Shown here one piece after another: positions 35,143 through 47,942 of a DNA stretch of 64,000 bases; position 1 is the first letter of the stretch, and every line of letters begins with the position of its first letter. Below the pieces are notes generated by a model. It saw only the letters and a program-made list of their open reading frames with translations, was not told where the DNA came from and searched no databases. The stretch comes from Cryptomeria japonica (lineage: Eukaryota; Streptophyta; Pinopsida; Cupressales; Cupressaceae), in contig NC_081415.1 in NCBI RefSeq assembly GCF_030272615.1, positions 190,060,270 to 190,124,269 on the forward strand, written 5' to 3'. Position numbers and translations under genes: made by a program.

Positions 35143-36145
35143 GAGACAAGGATCCTAAAACCATGCATCAGGCCTATAGGATAGAAATGGATATTGAAAA
35201 TAACCTAAAATATGGAATCCCTAAAGGTTATCTATCTACAGGAGTGTGTTGTCCTCTGATGTTAGATGTCGAATAAAGGTGAGAATCAAAAGGTAAAAAT
35301 CAATATCAAAGCATTTGAATCACTGTTGATCACACTAACCATGTTAAAAATTACGATGTAAATAAAAATGTGAGTGAAGAGAACTTTTCCCAAATAGTGA
35401 TTATTCCTCATCTTAGTGAAGAAAACGTTAGTGAGATAATTCTAGTTATTACACCATATGACAACAATAGTAGTTTGTCCAGTAGGGAAATTCCATAAGA
35501 GATTCATTCACTATCTTGTGTATCAAATAAATCCAACAGTGTGTATGAAGAATTGGAAAGTTGTACATCTGATGAAGAAAATGCTAGTATACAGGATTTT
35601 GATGACATCATTTCAGTCTCTCAGAAATCAGTTATGTGTGATCATAAAAATTTGAATGATGAGGTGCAACCATTTTTTATTGATAATTCTCTTGAGATAG
35701 AAAGTTGCATGGTGTGTTCAAATGAAGAAGGTAAGTCTCAGCCTATGCATATGCCATGTGAATTCATCCAAAGTAATGTGCATGAAGTTTCAGTTGATGT
35801 ATGTGTCCTTGAAAATAATGTTTTGAATAGTTGCATACCAGTTGCTCCATTACAAATAATTATGCATGAAGAGAATTAGAAATTTATAAATAATAAAGGG
35901 GTTACATCAGACAAATTTATAGATCAACCATATAGTGAGTCTTCTTTGTGTAAAGATTCTGCTTCATGTGAAGAATTGGGAAGTGAAAAGGATCAAATAG
36001 GTTGTCATGAAACCTATTATCCTAATGATTTTGATGATTTCTTTAAATCTGATTTAGAAACATTTGTAACTAGTGAATATGAGGGTGTTTTTCTTTCTAA
36101 TGTTATTGTTACCAAAATTTTGCACATGCCAAATTTGGTGCTCTA
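35143..36145 (+). pseudogene. Element B gag C-terminal region
   Basis: After one shift the capsid tail runs to about 35,270, then an acidic Ser/Asn-rich region (35,541-35,879 and 35,946-36,146) with no zinc knuckle or protease motif that I can see. It ends at a stop at 36,144. I do not recognise the acidic region. Nothing of B's pol follows; the LTR region of element A begins within the next 100 bases. Confidence 0.5.
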
Positions 36146-39100
36146 ATGAAGCCTTGCATTCATTTTGAAAAGGTCCAAATCATGAGCAAGAAATCAGAAA
36201 TACACCTTTTTCTCTAACTTGATTGCTTCATGTGCAGATACAGGAAAGTAAGATAGCATGTGGGTTAAAATGTGGCTCCCACGAGGGTTGAGCTCAGCAT
36301 GCTATAAATCACAGAGATATTATGCTCCATTGTAGATGAAATGGTGTGGCTATTAAAACCTTAAGGCCAAAAGAAACTCAACAAAATACAATTGGCCTGT
36401 GTAAAGTTTTTACTTGGGTGCCAAAGAGGGTTTTAAAAGGCCTTACAGATTCCAAGCGGTTTCAGTTGCCAGGCAGGAGGACTTTTTATCCCACATTGGT
36501 TGTGCGGAGGGAGTTTATCACATTTAAATATAAGGCCACATATAACTATAGTGTCAAAGCTTATGAGATTTTGGAAAGAAGAGGCAGCTCGTGGCCTTGT
36601 GGACATCGTACGCATGCATATCAAGGCATCCTAATTTTATGACCGGCTAGCAGGAAGAGACTAAAGAGCGAGCAAGTTGAAGAAAGTTTGAACAATTATG
36701 TGGGTGCAATGACTATCGCTATGTTGCAATGGAAAGTTGTACACCGGGTTATCATCATGACTTGCCGACTGATGACATGGCACACCAGAGAGTATCAGAC
36801 CAAGGATAGGTAGCGACAAGTGGTGGTCTAGTGGCTAGTGACATGGCACAGATGGGCGACATCAAGCAGACCTTGGCCACAATGAGTCCTGAAAAGGTTT
36901 CATCGAAAGCTCAGTTCCATCGATATCAAGAAAACCTCGGCCACGATGAGTCCTGGAAAGGTTTCATGGAAAGCTTAGTTCTCTCAACATCGAGTAGACC
37001 TTGGCCACGATGAGTCCCAAAAAAGTTTCATTGAAGGCTTAGTTTCATCGACATAATAATATCAATGAAACCGTAGGTTTGATGAGACTGGTAAATGGCT
37101 CACTGAGAAAGTAGTTTGGCTAAAAGAAAGAGATTTGACAGAACAAGACTCGTGGTAGGCCTGACAGACAAGTGGTGCCCAGGTGGATCTCTAGAGCCAA
37201 TCAAGCGGTGACACATATGTACATGCGACACAAGAGAGAAGATCAGCAAGTGCTAAAGATCGAGAAAGTTCAGGAAAGATCAACGATAGTCTAAAAGATC
37301 TAAGGGCTATCACTATACTGCTATAGAAAGAAGCTCGCTAATTATCCACTGTGACATGGTGACAAAGCACATGCGTAAAATGCAAAGGGGACGTGATCGG
37401 CTAAGGTGCTAAAGATCGAGTAGTTTGAGGGTAGATCAATGGTCATCGCTATACCGCGTGATGAAGATGCTCAATGATTATCCCCTGCAACATAGTGACT
37501 GATGACATGGTGGTTAAGGTGCACCCAATTAGATCCAAAAGTGGTGACACATAGTGACACTGTAGCATCTGAGAAACTGCTCAGAGAGGCTAAAGATCAT
37601 GCAAGTCTAGAAGATCCGACAGTTGTCACTAAGGTGCAAGGAAAAGTTGCATGCCCAGTTATCACCGTGACTTAGCAACAAGGTGGGTCCAGGTCCAATG
37701 GTAGTTAAGATGGCAGGTCTAGATGGTAGACAAAGTGGACCTGTGAGCTAATCAGAGGTTGACACATGGCACAAGGCTACAGATGAATGGATGTATATAT
37801 TTTTAAGTCAACTTTGAACTTGAACTTTGAACCAGTTCAAAGTTCATTGGTTGAAAGTGGTTCAGTGGTTCAAAGTACATTATCAGCGCTCATTCCCATG
37901 GGCCCAGGATGAAGAAAGCAAACAACCAGAGATAAAAGAAAATTGTGGGGACTGCTAGAAGGAAACCAATAGTTAATGCAAGTGGCCATGGTCAATGTAG
38001 GTGATCTAGTGGCTGGCAATAAATAAAAAATTGCACAGTGGACTCAAAACTGGTTGTTTGAACGATGAAAAGTCCGCCAAGCAAGGAGATAATTTCTACA
38101 TGAAAGATTAATGCAGATGCTTATTGATTGTCTAAATATGCAAGTGTTACATACCATTGGAAAGCTCACAAAATAGAGAGATCAATTCCACAACCATTTT
38201 TTTTAATAGAAGTTTCAACACAGAGAACAGGTGCCAGAGAATGCATAAGATTTTCTCAGTGGGATTTCTTTTTAATATAGTCGCATTTCAATTCATCATG
38301 CAACTTTCACATGGGGATAGCTATTTTTCACATTTAGACATGCAGATTTTCTCTTGCAGGATCAATGGCAATCCTTTTGAGCAATAAAGATTATTATTTT
38401 ACAATATTGTGCATGAGTTTTTATGCCATTTTTGGGGCAAATTCACCCAAGGCTTTTCTCATGCAGTGTTTTTAGGGTTTTTGAAGGGAATTCATCATGA
38501 TTTTTATATATTCCTTCTCTCCTTTTTCCCTCTGGTTCTTTCTTTTTTGCATACATATTTTTGCAAAAAAGCATTGTAGCTCAGCAATAGTTAAGTTTTT
38601 TGTAGTAGTAGCACTCCTTTTTTTTTCAGTAATATAGCAGCAGATTTCCCTTCTTGGTACTTCTTGTATTATCTAGTGAATGAATGATTTGATAATTTCC
38701 TGTGATTTTTATCCTCTAATTTATCTCATTCAGTCAATTTGTGGTGCAAGGAGATATGTGTTAGTTATAGGTTCTAGTTTTTGTTAGTTGATTTTAATTG
38801 CTTGAAGCTATGAAAACTTGTTGTTTTCCTTCATGCATGCATTAAATTCATCCCTTTCTAGGAAATGTTTATGCATCTACATGTTCAGTTGAGTTGTGAA
38901 GCAATCAAGGTTATTTGTTGAAGGTTTTGTAAGTTAAGTAGGTTGCAGATCTTAGATGAGATATTTGGTGCATCACCTTTATTAGAATAGATTTTCATTG
39001 CATGCAAATATTTCTATCCCTTTCTATCCCTTTTCTTATCAATAGTATTTACAATAAATTCACCAAATAGGAAGCCAACCTAATCTCCAGAGATTCACCT

Positions 39101-39198
39101 TCATTTTGAGCAACCCACAGGCTCAAAGGTGTTTCCATGTTTCATAGGATTGCTTGTTTTCAAACTTAGCTTCATGGGTGCAATCCTCAGTGACAACA
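36146..39198 (+). repeat. Presumed 5' LTR of gypsy element A (plus junction)
   Basis: About 3 kb with no gene. It ends ...GACAACA just before a PBS at 39,204. The interior has a 64 bp tandem repeat (36,858-37,050), many GACATGGC/GTGACA-type phrases up to 37,780, a TATATATTTTT at about 37,786 and a T-rich R/U5-like part (38,390-39,060). The exact left boundary is unknown since the 3' LTR of A is not in the window; the first ~100 bases may still be element B. Confidence 0.5.
36858..37050 (+). repeat. 64 bp tandem repeat in the element A LTR
   Basis: Three copies of a unit containing CTTGGCCACGATGAGTCC and ATCGAAAGCTCAGTT; the common CCTTGGCC/CCTCGGCC starts at 36,871, 36,935 and 36,999. Confidence 0.75.
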
Positions 39199-39203
39199 GT
39201 TTT

Positions 39204-39222
39204 TGGCACGCCCAGTGAGAAA
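39204..39222 (+). other. Primer-binding site of element A
   Basis: TGGCACGCCCAGTGAGAAA, close to the TGGCACGCCCAGTGGGAC type that follows the 5' LTR of many plant gypsy elements. It is six bases after the LTR end. Confidence 0.7.
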
Positions 39223-39369
39223 TGTTTATGCGATCATAGCTCAAAGAAAATCCATTTTTGTTGTTGTTTTGGTATTGACAATAGTATTTTAGGCTATTGA
39301 GGTTATTTTTTCTAAGTACCTAGCAACTCTATTTTCTAGTTTTATGTGTAGAACAAGTCTTAACAACAT

Positions 39370-41013
39370 ATGAAAAAGTATCAAACTAGACAAAACGAGG
39401 ATCTGGTTGAGCATATTGAGCTACCACCATCGCAGAGAAGGTCAAGGACAACGAAAAAGATAGAAAAGGCAACAAATTCAGCAGTTTGGTTTCCATAAAG
39501 TTCATCAGTTGAAGTTTTTCTTGAAACTCCAGATTTTAATCTTCTGTCTAATTCTTCTCCTCTACCTAATAATTCTCAGCCTAATTTTGGCACCCGTATA
39601 AATCCTCTTTTTGTAACTACTCCAATTCAACCATCTATTACCCATAATGCACTAGTAAATCCTCTAGTATTTATAGTGGTCATACCAATAGCACATGCTT
39701 TTATACCCTTCAATGGAGGCAACCCTTTGAATTTGACCCTACATAATCCTATACCAAGAGCAGCTCTGAAAAGTCTTCCTAGTTTCACTGGTGAAGACCA
39801 CATCACACCCATTGAGCACATAAGAGATATAACATCTCTATGTGCAGTTCACCATATAACCCAAGAGAACGTAGCACTCAAGCTACTGGCAGCATCATTC
39901 AAAGGCAAAGCACTATAATGGTTCAGGGGTTTGCAAATTAATTTAGTTACTAATTGGGATGATTTGGGTGATAAGCTAACAAAGCAGTTTGCAGATAGAT
40001 CTGATCACCTATCATTGGTTGAGCAGATGACCACTATTAAGAGGGCACCACAAGAGCAAATGATTGATTTCAATTACCATTTTGAGCAAACCTAGAATAG
40101 AATTCCTACAATGGTAAAACCCTCTCTTGAACATGCATTTTTTATATTATTTGAGAGCTTTAAATAGCAACATTGTTGTTATGATTCAATCTATGGGTGG
40201 GGTTACATTACCAGCAACTTATGATTTATCTATTAGAGCAAAAAACAACCTTATACAAGCTGGTAAAATTGTCCCTAGGCCTCTTATGCCTATTTTTCTT
40301 GATATACAACCATTGATACCTTTACAAGTACCCCCTATAGCTGCAATACTTGTTGTTCCAACACTAGGTTTTCAATTTTATGTTTAAAATAGTGTTGTAG
40401 CAGACTCGTCAAAGCAACTACAAACATTACAAGAAATGTTTATAAAGAATGTTGAAGCAACGCAACTAATCCAGTAGACTATGCAAAATTTTGACAATGA
40501 ATTGGTGAACCTCAAGAAAAATCATAACCAAAATCAAAGGTATCAAGCCCCATATCAAGCTCCTTATCAACCCAATAGGCCTAACTATTAAGTTGATGCT
40601 CATAATCAAATTAGGAACTAAAACAATAGGCAAAACCAATAGTATAATCAAAATACTACTAGTAATTCTAAAGAAATTGTTCCTACTTAGAACAATATGG
40701 CACAAGAGTGGTGTTTTCATTGCCAACAACCTCATAATCAAGCATCATGCCAAAATGCAATGAATGCTAAATCACCAGCTTTGATGGTTCAAAATAACAT
40801 GTGTTATCAAGATGCAGGTATAAATGAGGAACCAGAAGGTCCTGAGGTGGCTATGATTAGTTGGCAAGGTGAGGAATTTTGTGGATTTAATCATCTGCAA
40901 ACACAAAATAGACCTTTTTCACCTATTGCAGAAAATACAAGGTCAAAGAAACATGCTATTGACATTGGACAACAAGCTGCAAATATTCAACAACAAGCTA
41001 TAATTAATGGATA
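39370..41013 (+). pseudogene. Element A gypsy gag
   Basis: Starts at ATG 39,370 (MKKYQTRQNEDLVEHIEL). The first ~180 codons stay in one frame through FTGEDHITPIEHIRDI to SFKGKAL, then a stop stands where Glu or Gln is usual before WFRGLQ (39,916). The capsid continues (WDDLGDKLTKQFADRSDHLSLVEQ, IKRAPQEQMIDFNYHF) with several stops and shifts. A short zinc-knuckle-like motif CFHCQQPHNQASC sits at about 40,712, spaced tighter than the standard CCHC. Gln-rich linkers lead to the protease. Confidence 0.8.
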
Positions 41014-41251
41014 GCAACAAAATAAATCCAGACAACAGCTAGATAAAGGAAAACAACAAGCTTCTACAAGTCAGCAAGCTGTTAGTACACCTCCACCTGT
41101 CTAGAATGTGTAGATTTTACCAAGAGGACAACCTGCAACACCTAAAGAGTAGGAGAAAGTTCAATATGAGTTAAAACCAACTCATCAAGAGCCTACTGTC
41201 CTAAAAGTACAACATAAGATTAGTGGTGTTCTATTTAATATTGTTGAATCT

Positions 41252-41749
41252 ATGGCAAAAACCAATGTTTCCATGACAATGATAGATGCATTGCAAATTC
41301 CTGGAAAAAAGGAATTGCTGAGAGACAAATTGGATAATCTTTCCTTGACTAATGAGCCTCAAAAAGATCAGCCCAAAGTTGCATTAGCTAATGATATCCC
41401 AGTTAAGAATAATCAACCAATCCAAACACCAAAGTCTCCTCCATTTTTTGTAACATTGATAATTGGCAACCATCTAGTCTACAATTGCTTGATAGACTCA
41501 AGAGCCAGTAGTTCAATTATGCCCAAAGACGTTGGAGATAAACTTGGTCTAATTTATGAGCCTGTTTCTAGAGGAGTTGTGCAGTTAGATGGAACAACAG
41601 TTAAGTTAGTTGGATTGGTAAAAGATCTTGGTTTGACCTTGCATGCTTGTCCTAATTTTGTAATACCTCAGGACATGTACATAGCTGACTTACCACCACA
41701 CTTTGTTATTTGCCTATCTAGAGATTTCACAGCAAAATTAGGAGGATAA
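41252..41749 (+). pseudogene. Element A retropepsin-type protease
   Basis: A 165-codon frame. NCLIDSRASSSIMPKDVGDK holds the active-site loop, but the canonical DSGA reads DSRA, which should abolish activity. The flap and second half (VQLDGTTVKLVGLVKDLGL, then VIPQDMYIADLP) are typical of gypsy elements. It would cut the element polyprotein. The frame ends at 41,749; the linker continues to about 42,100 in frames with two or three stops. Confidence 0.8.
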
Positions 41750-42114
41750 CTTTCTACTGATTGGTCACACTTGTTTTTTAGAACCCGGTATGGTACTAAG
41801 GTTACCATTAAGTCAAAACCCCAAGCCTCTTGCCACTTAGAACCATATACCCTAGGTCCTATGAATGCAGATCTTGCCATTAGAGACCATGAGGAGTTAC
41901 CACCTATCTAGGATCTAGATACACCTATTCAAGGCATACCTGATGTGAATTTGGATGAGTGGGCAGCCCAGAATATTGCAGAAGATCATTTCATCAGCAT
42001 GGATGAAATAGGTCTTGGTGTTTATATGATTCATGAGGAGGATTATGTTATTCCTAATCTTGAAAAAGAGGATATTTCACTTGACCAACACTCAATCAAT
42101 AGAAAAATTAGGTT

Positions 42115-42600
42115 TGGCAGCTTTATTTTGATGGTTCAAGAGGTAAGAATGGCTCTGGAGGTGGTGTTATGCTAGTTTCACCCGAAGGTATGAGATACTA
42201 CATTGCTTTCAGATTTTCTTTTAGTTGTACAAACAATACAACTGAGTATGAATCATTAGCACATGGCTTAGAATGGGCTAGGCAGAAAAAAGTTAAATGT
42301 TTACAAGTTTTTGGTGATAGTGAACTAGTTGTGAACCAAGTAAGGAATATCCATGTCACCAAAAATGATGTTTTGAAGAGGTACAAGCATAGAATTTGGG
42401 ATTTAATTGAATATTTCGATGCATTTAATCTACTGTCCATACCTAGAAATCAAAATAAAGAAGAGGATAGGCTTGGTGCTTTAGGAGCTCAGTTCAATAT
42501 TCCAAAAGAACTAGAAAATATTGATAGAAAACAGTATGTTAAAGTTGCAGTAAGGCCCTTAGTTCCAGATAACACTGTTAATTGGCAGTTTTTGACTTAG
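42115..42600 (+). pseudogene. Element A extra (archaeal-type) RNase H, placed before RT
   Basis: Reads WQLYFDGSRGKNGSGGGVML, NNTTEYESLAHGLEWARQKK, FGDSELVVNQVRN and RNQNKEEDRLGALGAQF, so D, E, D and D of the RNase H active site are all present. This sequence type is the additional RNase H of Tat-like gypsy elements. The order is the point of interest: protease, this RNase H, then RT, then the ordinary RNase H. In element C of this window the extra RNase H follows RT-RNase H. The open frame 42,169-42,600 covers all but the first ~18 residues, which continue upstream without a stop in the same frame. Confidence 0.8.
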
Positions 42601-42769
42601 ATGAGCAGATTACTAATTGCCTAATTGAAGAAGCTGAGTTTTATGTTGGAAATCAACATAAGTTCAATGATAGTTTCTCCAATTGAAAACTAACAAGCCG
42701 CCCAAGGGTCTGGTAACCCTTGAATCTATTTTTAATACATTTGATTAGTCCAGGAAGGATAAAGGCAAC

Positions 42770-43880
42770 ATGTTTGTGAAGGAAGAATATTATGAACCTA
42801 TTAAAATATTCAAGGACAAGCTATTGAAAATTGGCAAGGTATGTACCCCTAAAGAAAAACATGCTTTTGTAAAACTTTGTCAAGAATTCAATGACATATT
42901 TACATGGAGGTATGAAGATTTGAAAGGATTTGATCCTCATTTAGCTCAGCATACCATAGAGCTAGTAGATAATACAAAACTAGTAAGGCAGAAACAAAGG
43001 CCTCTTAATCCAAAATTAGAACATCTTATGAGAACTGAGTTGAATAAGTTGATTGAAGAAACATCATATTTCCAATCAAGCACACATCATGGGTGTCCAA
43101 TCTAGTTCCCATTAGGAAGAAGAATGGTGAATTGAGATTATGTGTTGATTTTAGATATCCAAATAGAGCATCCCTGAAAGACCATTACCCGCTGCCCTCG
43201 ATGGAGCAAATTTTGTAGGTTGTATCAGGATCAGAGAGATTCTCATTACTTGACAGTTATTCAGGATATAACCAAATTCTGGTCAAAGAAGAAGACCAGT
43301 ACAAAACAATATTTACCACCAAGTGGGTTAAAATGCCTTATAATAAAATACCATTTGGACTAACCAATGCGGGAGCAACATTTCAGCATGCAATGGATAT
43401 GGCATTTCAAGGCTTGATTAATAAGTTTGTTTTGGTTTACCTAGATGACATAACTATTTTTTCTAAAAAGGCTAATGAGCATCTTGACCATCTTAGATAG
43501 GTATTTGAAGGATGCAGGGAATATGGAGTTTCATTAAATCCAAAGAAGAGCATATTTGGTGTTCATGAAGGCAAGTTGCTGGGATATATTATTAGAAAGC
43601 ATGGTATTTCAATAGATCCTAAGCGGATCACAACCATACTTGCATTGCCATTACCAACACATAAGAAAGGACTCTAGAGTTTCATAGGTAGGATTAATTT
43701 AATCAAAAGGTTTATTCCCAATATTGCAGCATTGATGCAACCACTTACAACCATGCTTAAGAAGAATATTCCTTTTCAGTAGACCAAGGAAGGTAAGAAC
43801 AATTTTGAAGAAATTAAAGAGGCAATTGCAGCAGCCCCTACTCTCATTAATCCCAATTTTAAGAAAGATTTTATTCTATA
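42770..43880 (+). pseudogene. Element A reverse transcriptase and start of RNase H
   Basis: Opens with a gypsy RT approach (FNDIFTWRYEDLKGFDP, QHTIELVD, QRPLNPKLEHLMRTELNKLIE), shifts one base at about 43,065, then LRLCVDFRYPNRAS, LLDSYSGYNQI, PFGLTNAGATFQ and the active site VLVYLDDITIFSK at 43,432-43,470. The thumb/connection (LLGYIIRKHGISIDP, SFIGRINLIKRFIP) follows, then the RNase H start FKKDFILY, where element N is inserted. Three or four in-frame TAG/TAA stops (43,216, 43,498, 43,675, 43,780) kill it. It would copy the element RNA into DNA. Confidence 0.85.
43876..43880 (+). repeat. Target-site duplication of element N (left copy)
   Basis: CTATA, repeated at 53,982-53,986. Removing N and one copy joins ...ATTCTA TAT to GCATTTGGG and restores the RNase H reading frame of element A. 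Confidence 0.9.
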
Positions 43881-45076
43881 TGTTAGGCCCAATATAGAAA
43901 GCTAATGTATTGAGAGGGGAGGGGTGAATCAGTACTCCAAAAACTTTCTCTGATAATAACCTTACTATTATGCATAAACAGAATAGTGCAGTAACATAAA
44001 ATAAAACTATAATCAACAGATAACAATCATACATGATTCACTCCATAACACATATATTTTGGTCATGCAGAAACTCTTGGTTAGAGAGAAAAACTATAGT
44101 GGGGATGGCACCCACAACTTCACTACTGCAATAATAAAGAATGCTCGGTTAGAGCTACATTTAGCTATTTCTGATAGCTTACCTTGTTAGGAGTATTAAG
44201 ATCAGTTAGATCTACCTTACTAAAGGATTTTTACAACACTATATAAGTGTAGCACTAGGTTAAAGGATTTACAATTTATAGACTTGGTTAGAGTCTTTTA
44301 CCCTATTAAAGGTTTCTCTTACAACTTCAAAATATTTCAATATAATCTTTACAAATATCTGCAACTTTACATTTGAAATGCTAAAGCAGATTCTATGTGC
44401 TCTGAATAAGATTACCTAGCTTGTAGCATACCTCGGTAACCCATAATGAAACTCGGTAAACCCTTCTGTTTACTCTATTCTTTGACTGTTCACTGATAAC
44501 CTTCTCGGTGACCTCTCCGTGTCTCTGTAACAGTCTTCCTTCATGCATACACACTGCTATCTCTTTGTATCTCATATCACATCATGTCATCTCATCTTTC
44601 TAACCCTAGAATCATGATGTATATATAGATCTCTTACAGTGGTGATCTGATTCATTGCTTCGATCTTACAAAAAGATTCTTCGAATGAATAACTAAACAA
44701 AATATCTCATAGGTTAGATTGGCCTTGTAATCATACACAATCTCCTAATGCAATTCCCAATGCAAAAATGGTTAGATGTGCCTCGATCTTGTAACATGTT
44801 TTCATGTGCATGTCCAGGTTCAATGTATCTAGTAAAACATTTCACTTGGTGAATATCAACTCGGTGAGTTAACTTTACCACTCGGTAGCCATGAAACTTT
44901 ACTCAGTAAACAGCTCGGTGAATACTGTGTTCTGTGACTGCTTTCTTTAGTAATCGACTAGACTGTTCATACCAACTTCTCTGTGTGTACCGACTGCATG
45001 ATTCGGTAATACTAACTGACTAGAATATAGTATGACTTTGGATATGAAACTAATGGCAATTTGATAAGTAGTAACA
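43881..45076 (-). repeat. Element N 3' LTR (left copy)
   Basis: TGTTAGGCCC...GTAGTAACA, 1,196 bases. It shares the C-run terminus of the other copia LTRs here and many GGTAACC/CGGTAA phrases. Very similar to the right copy by eye, with scattered single-base differences. Confidence 0.9.
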
Positions 45077-45445
45077 ATCTCCCCTTTTGACATTAGTTGA
45101 GGTGTTTGACAAAAACTACTTACAAAGTCATAACTCAAAAAAAAACTATATACTTGACAAAATGACTATACTTGACAATATGTACAATAGTCAATAGTAT
45201 ATGTAGATATACTCCCCTTATCATTATCCTATACATAACTCTGAATTTTGCATGTTCGGTTCTATTTTGTACTTGTGTGCTCTGAATGCTTTGTATATTT
45301 TGCACGGTATACTCCCCTTGTATACAATACTCAAAATTGTGTTATCAAAACTGTACTACTCTCCAAGTGTAGAATTACTTTCCATTTGCTGGGCTTTCCT
45401 CTATGTACATAATATTACTCCCCCTTTTTGACAAACATTAAAAAC
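45077..45445 (-). other. Element N polypurine tracts and 3' untranslated region
   Basis: On the minus strand GTCAAAAGGGGAGAT (45,077-45,091) precedes the LTR start. A second purine run AAAAAGGGGGAG at about 45,418-45,430 lies just past the ORF end and could serve as an extra tract. No coding sequence lies between. Confidence 0.7.
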
Positions 45446-47942
45446 TTAATTTTCATCCGGAGGCGATAACTGATCAAAAATAGTCTTATACTTGGTATGG
45501 GCGTCAGTGAGGGCGACTGAGAGTGAGTCCTTGAGACTTTCCATTAATGAGTTATGTTCTTGAATATCAGATAAGAGTGATATCAAGCCATCAAGAGTGC
45601 TTCCCTCTTGGGTAGTTGATAAGCTTGTAGCTCGGTTGAGCTGCTCTTTGACTGATGAGAGATGAGGAAGGAATAATGTTTGAAGGGTCGTTATATCCAT
45701 CCTAATTTTATACTCTTCATTCCTCAGTTCTAACTGTTGAGCCATGAGATGTTGTAGCTTTTTTTTAAAAATTCTGAACTGAATTAGGCTCAGTGGTCAA
45801 CTTGGATGAGAGATTAGTGATCTCTTTCTCAATTGCATCAGTTTTATTTTTGAGGTCTTTAATAAATAAAGAAAATGTACACAATTTTTGGAATAAATAA
45901 AGAACGTGCTTGAGTTGAGCGGACAACTCAGCAATGAATTTGACAAGTTTTACCTTGTCAACAACAATTGATTTTTGGACTTCCTCTATCATTTTTGTTG
46001 TGAGCTCTTTATCCTTGAGCTTGCTTAGGTACTCAGATGCATCAACTCTAGATGTTTCAATCTAATTAAGGAGTTCATCCAACTAAATATGGATGGCTGC
46101 ATCGGTTGACACTATTGTTGATGGTAACATTTCTGTGAGAAGTGTCCTAACCTTTTGAAGTACCTTGTTCTTTTTATGTATGGCCAGTTGCTTCTCCTGT
46201 TTGGCCTTTGCTTTGCATATTTCACCGAATTCAGTGACTGCTTGCCATTTTAATTTGGAAATGTCAACATTGGGCAACATGATCGGTTTAGATAAGTCAA
46301 ATTTAAAACCATGATTTCTCACCTTCTTCTCTTTTCCTTTGGTCTGGGGCACTAAGACAAGTGCTTGTGAGGCTTGTTGTCCCTCGGTACGTTGCTTAGT
46401 AGATGCAACACTTTGGACTGTTCCTGTAGCAGTTGTAGTGTCTTTGGATGGCTTGGTGCTAGGGGTCTCAGCTGTAATATTTGTTGTGCTTGTCTGTGCT
46501 TGAGACATTTGATATTTGGTTGTGTCTGCTACAGCTTCAGATTTGTTACTTGTATCTTCTGTAGCTTCCGATTTGTTACCTTTGGTAACTTGTTTGGTGT
46601 CCTTGGGAGCTTCGGTTGGGACTGGGGGCTTCACCGGCGGATAAGGCTGAACTTGTTCTAAGACCGATTCACTAGACACAAGTTTTGCATAAGTGGTGCC
46701 TTCAATCATTTTCTGCTCTGGTGCGGCTTCATCCATTACATCTTCATCAATTTGTATAGTGTCAACCGGGTCTGGACCTTGCTCGGTGACCTCAACAATT
46801 TCAATTTGAGATTGTTCACCGAAATCCTTTTGTTTGAAGATATCCTGCCACTTAGTCTTAGTCTCATTCTCCACATCAATATATAGCCCATTCATCAATT
46901 TTAAGGCTCTCTGTTTCACAGGAAATTTTGAATTGTATGTGGACAAATGCTCCTTGATTTCAGCTACAGACATGTCAGGAAATAAATGGACAAGACTTCT
47001 TTCTCTTATTTGTCTCTCTGAATCCATTGCATATTTCCATCTATTATCAATATGTGAGTAGAGTTCACTCGGAAGTGACTTTGCAAGTTCTAATGGTGCT
47101 AACTGAAACTTTAGAAGTGTAAATATGACAGCTTCTTCAATCTGTCGTTTCTCATCATTATTCCTAGACTCATACTTAACATATCTAAATCCTGCAAATC
47201 CTCTGTATTCCTTAAGATTGGCACAAAATTTTTCAACACTGTGAATGTTTACCTTTTTTCTCTTAACAATCTAGAATTTGTTTGCATCATCAGACTTTGT
47301 ATCACTCAACTCTTTTGCCAAAATGAGTCTCCGAGTAGATTTCTTGTAAGTCTTTGTTACCTTAGGAACAACAACAGTCTTTTGTTTCTTGCTTAGTGAT
47401 GCAGCTGATGCTCTGGTGTTGGGTCTCTTGGTTGGTGGAGTTGACAGGGCCTTTGTGATGTCCTGTTTCTTTCATTTTAGAACTTTTCCCTTTGGCAACT
47501 CTGTGCTTAATGTTATTGCAGCCTTCTATGCTTCTGATTCTTCCTCGGCAATGGCAAGATTGCCTTTGACAGGTGTAGATGAGGATTCTTCTCTGAATTT
47601 CTCAGATAAAGCTTTTATCATCTTTGTAGCTTTTCTTGTAGCCTTAGGAACTACAATTCTCATTTTTACTTTCTCCTTCACCTCTTCATAGGTTTCATAC
47701 CTTAGTTCAGTTGCATGCCTTGGCAATGATAGGTAGGCATCAATTTGTTGCTGTGTGATATCATAATCAATTTCATAACCCATTGGTTGCAACGATTGAA
47801 TCCTCGGTTCAACAACATTTACATAGCAATAATCAGAGTCGACTTCAAAACATATATTATCCTTGTATTTTTCGACCAGCTGTGGTGGGATCCTGTACCT
47901 GTTGTACATTTTCTCTTGGAATTTGCTAAAATAATCATCCAT
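45446..47942 (-). pseudogene. Element N novel ORF, C-terminal two thirds
   Basis: Reads leftward from 47,942. One frame is kept from 47,942 to 45,765 with a few stops (between 47,526 and 47,027, and near 46,080), then a slip at the T-run 45,760-45,767 and a last block 45,446-45,745. Content in order: RYRIPPQLVEKYKDNI; a basic KKQK/PKATRK region; a conserved-looking segment (FCANLKEYRGFAGFRYVKYE, then YSHIDNRWKYAMDSERQIRE); a Thr/Ser/Lys/Pro-rich low-complexity linker (46,380-46,690); and C-terminal helices with coiled-coil character. I do not recognise the family. Basic Lys-rich patches suggest a nuclear or nucleic-acid-binding role, but that is a guess. Confidence 0.6.

Noticed and set aside
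36346-36642. 98-codon plus-strand frame in the element A LTR
   Set aside because: No recognisable motif, lies inside a presumed LTR, no codon pattern to suggest a gene.
46374-46661. Plus-strand frame rich in Cys/Ser opposite the element N novel ORF
   Set aside because: It is the complement of the low-complexity Thr/Lys/Pro linker; composition explains it.
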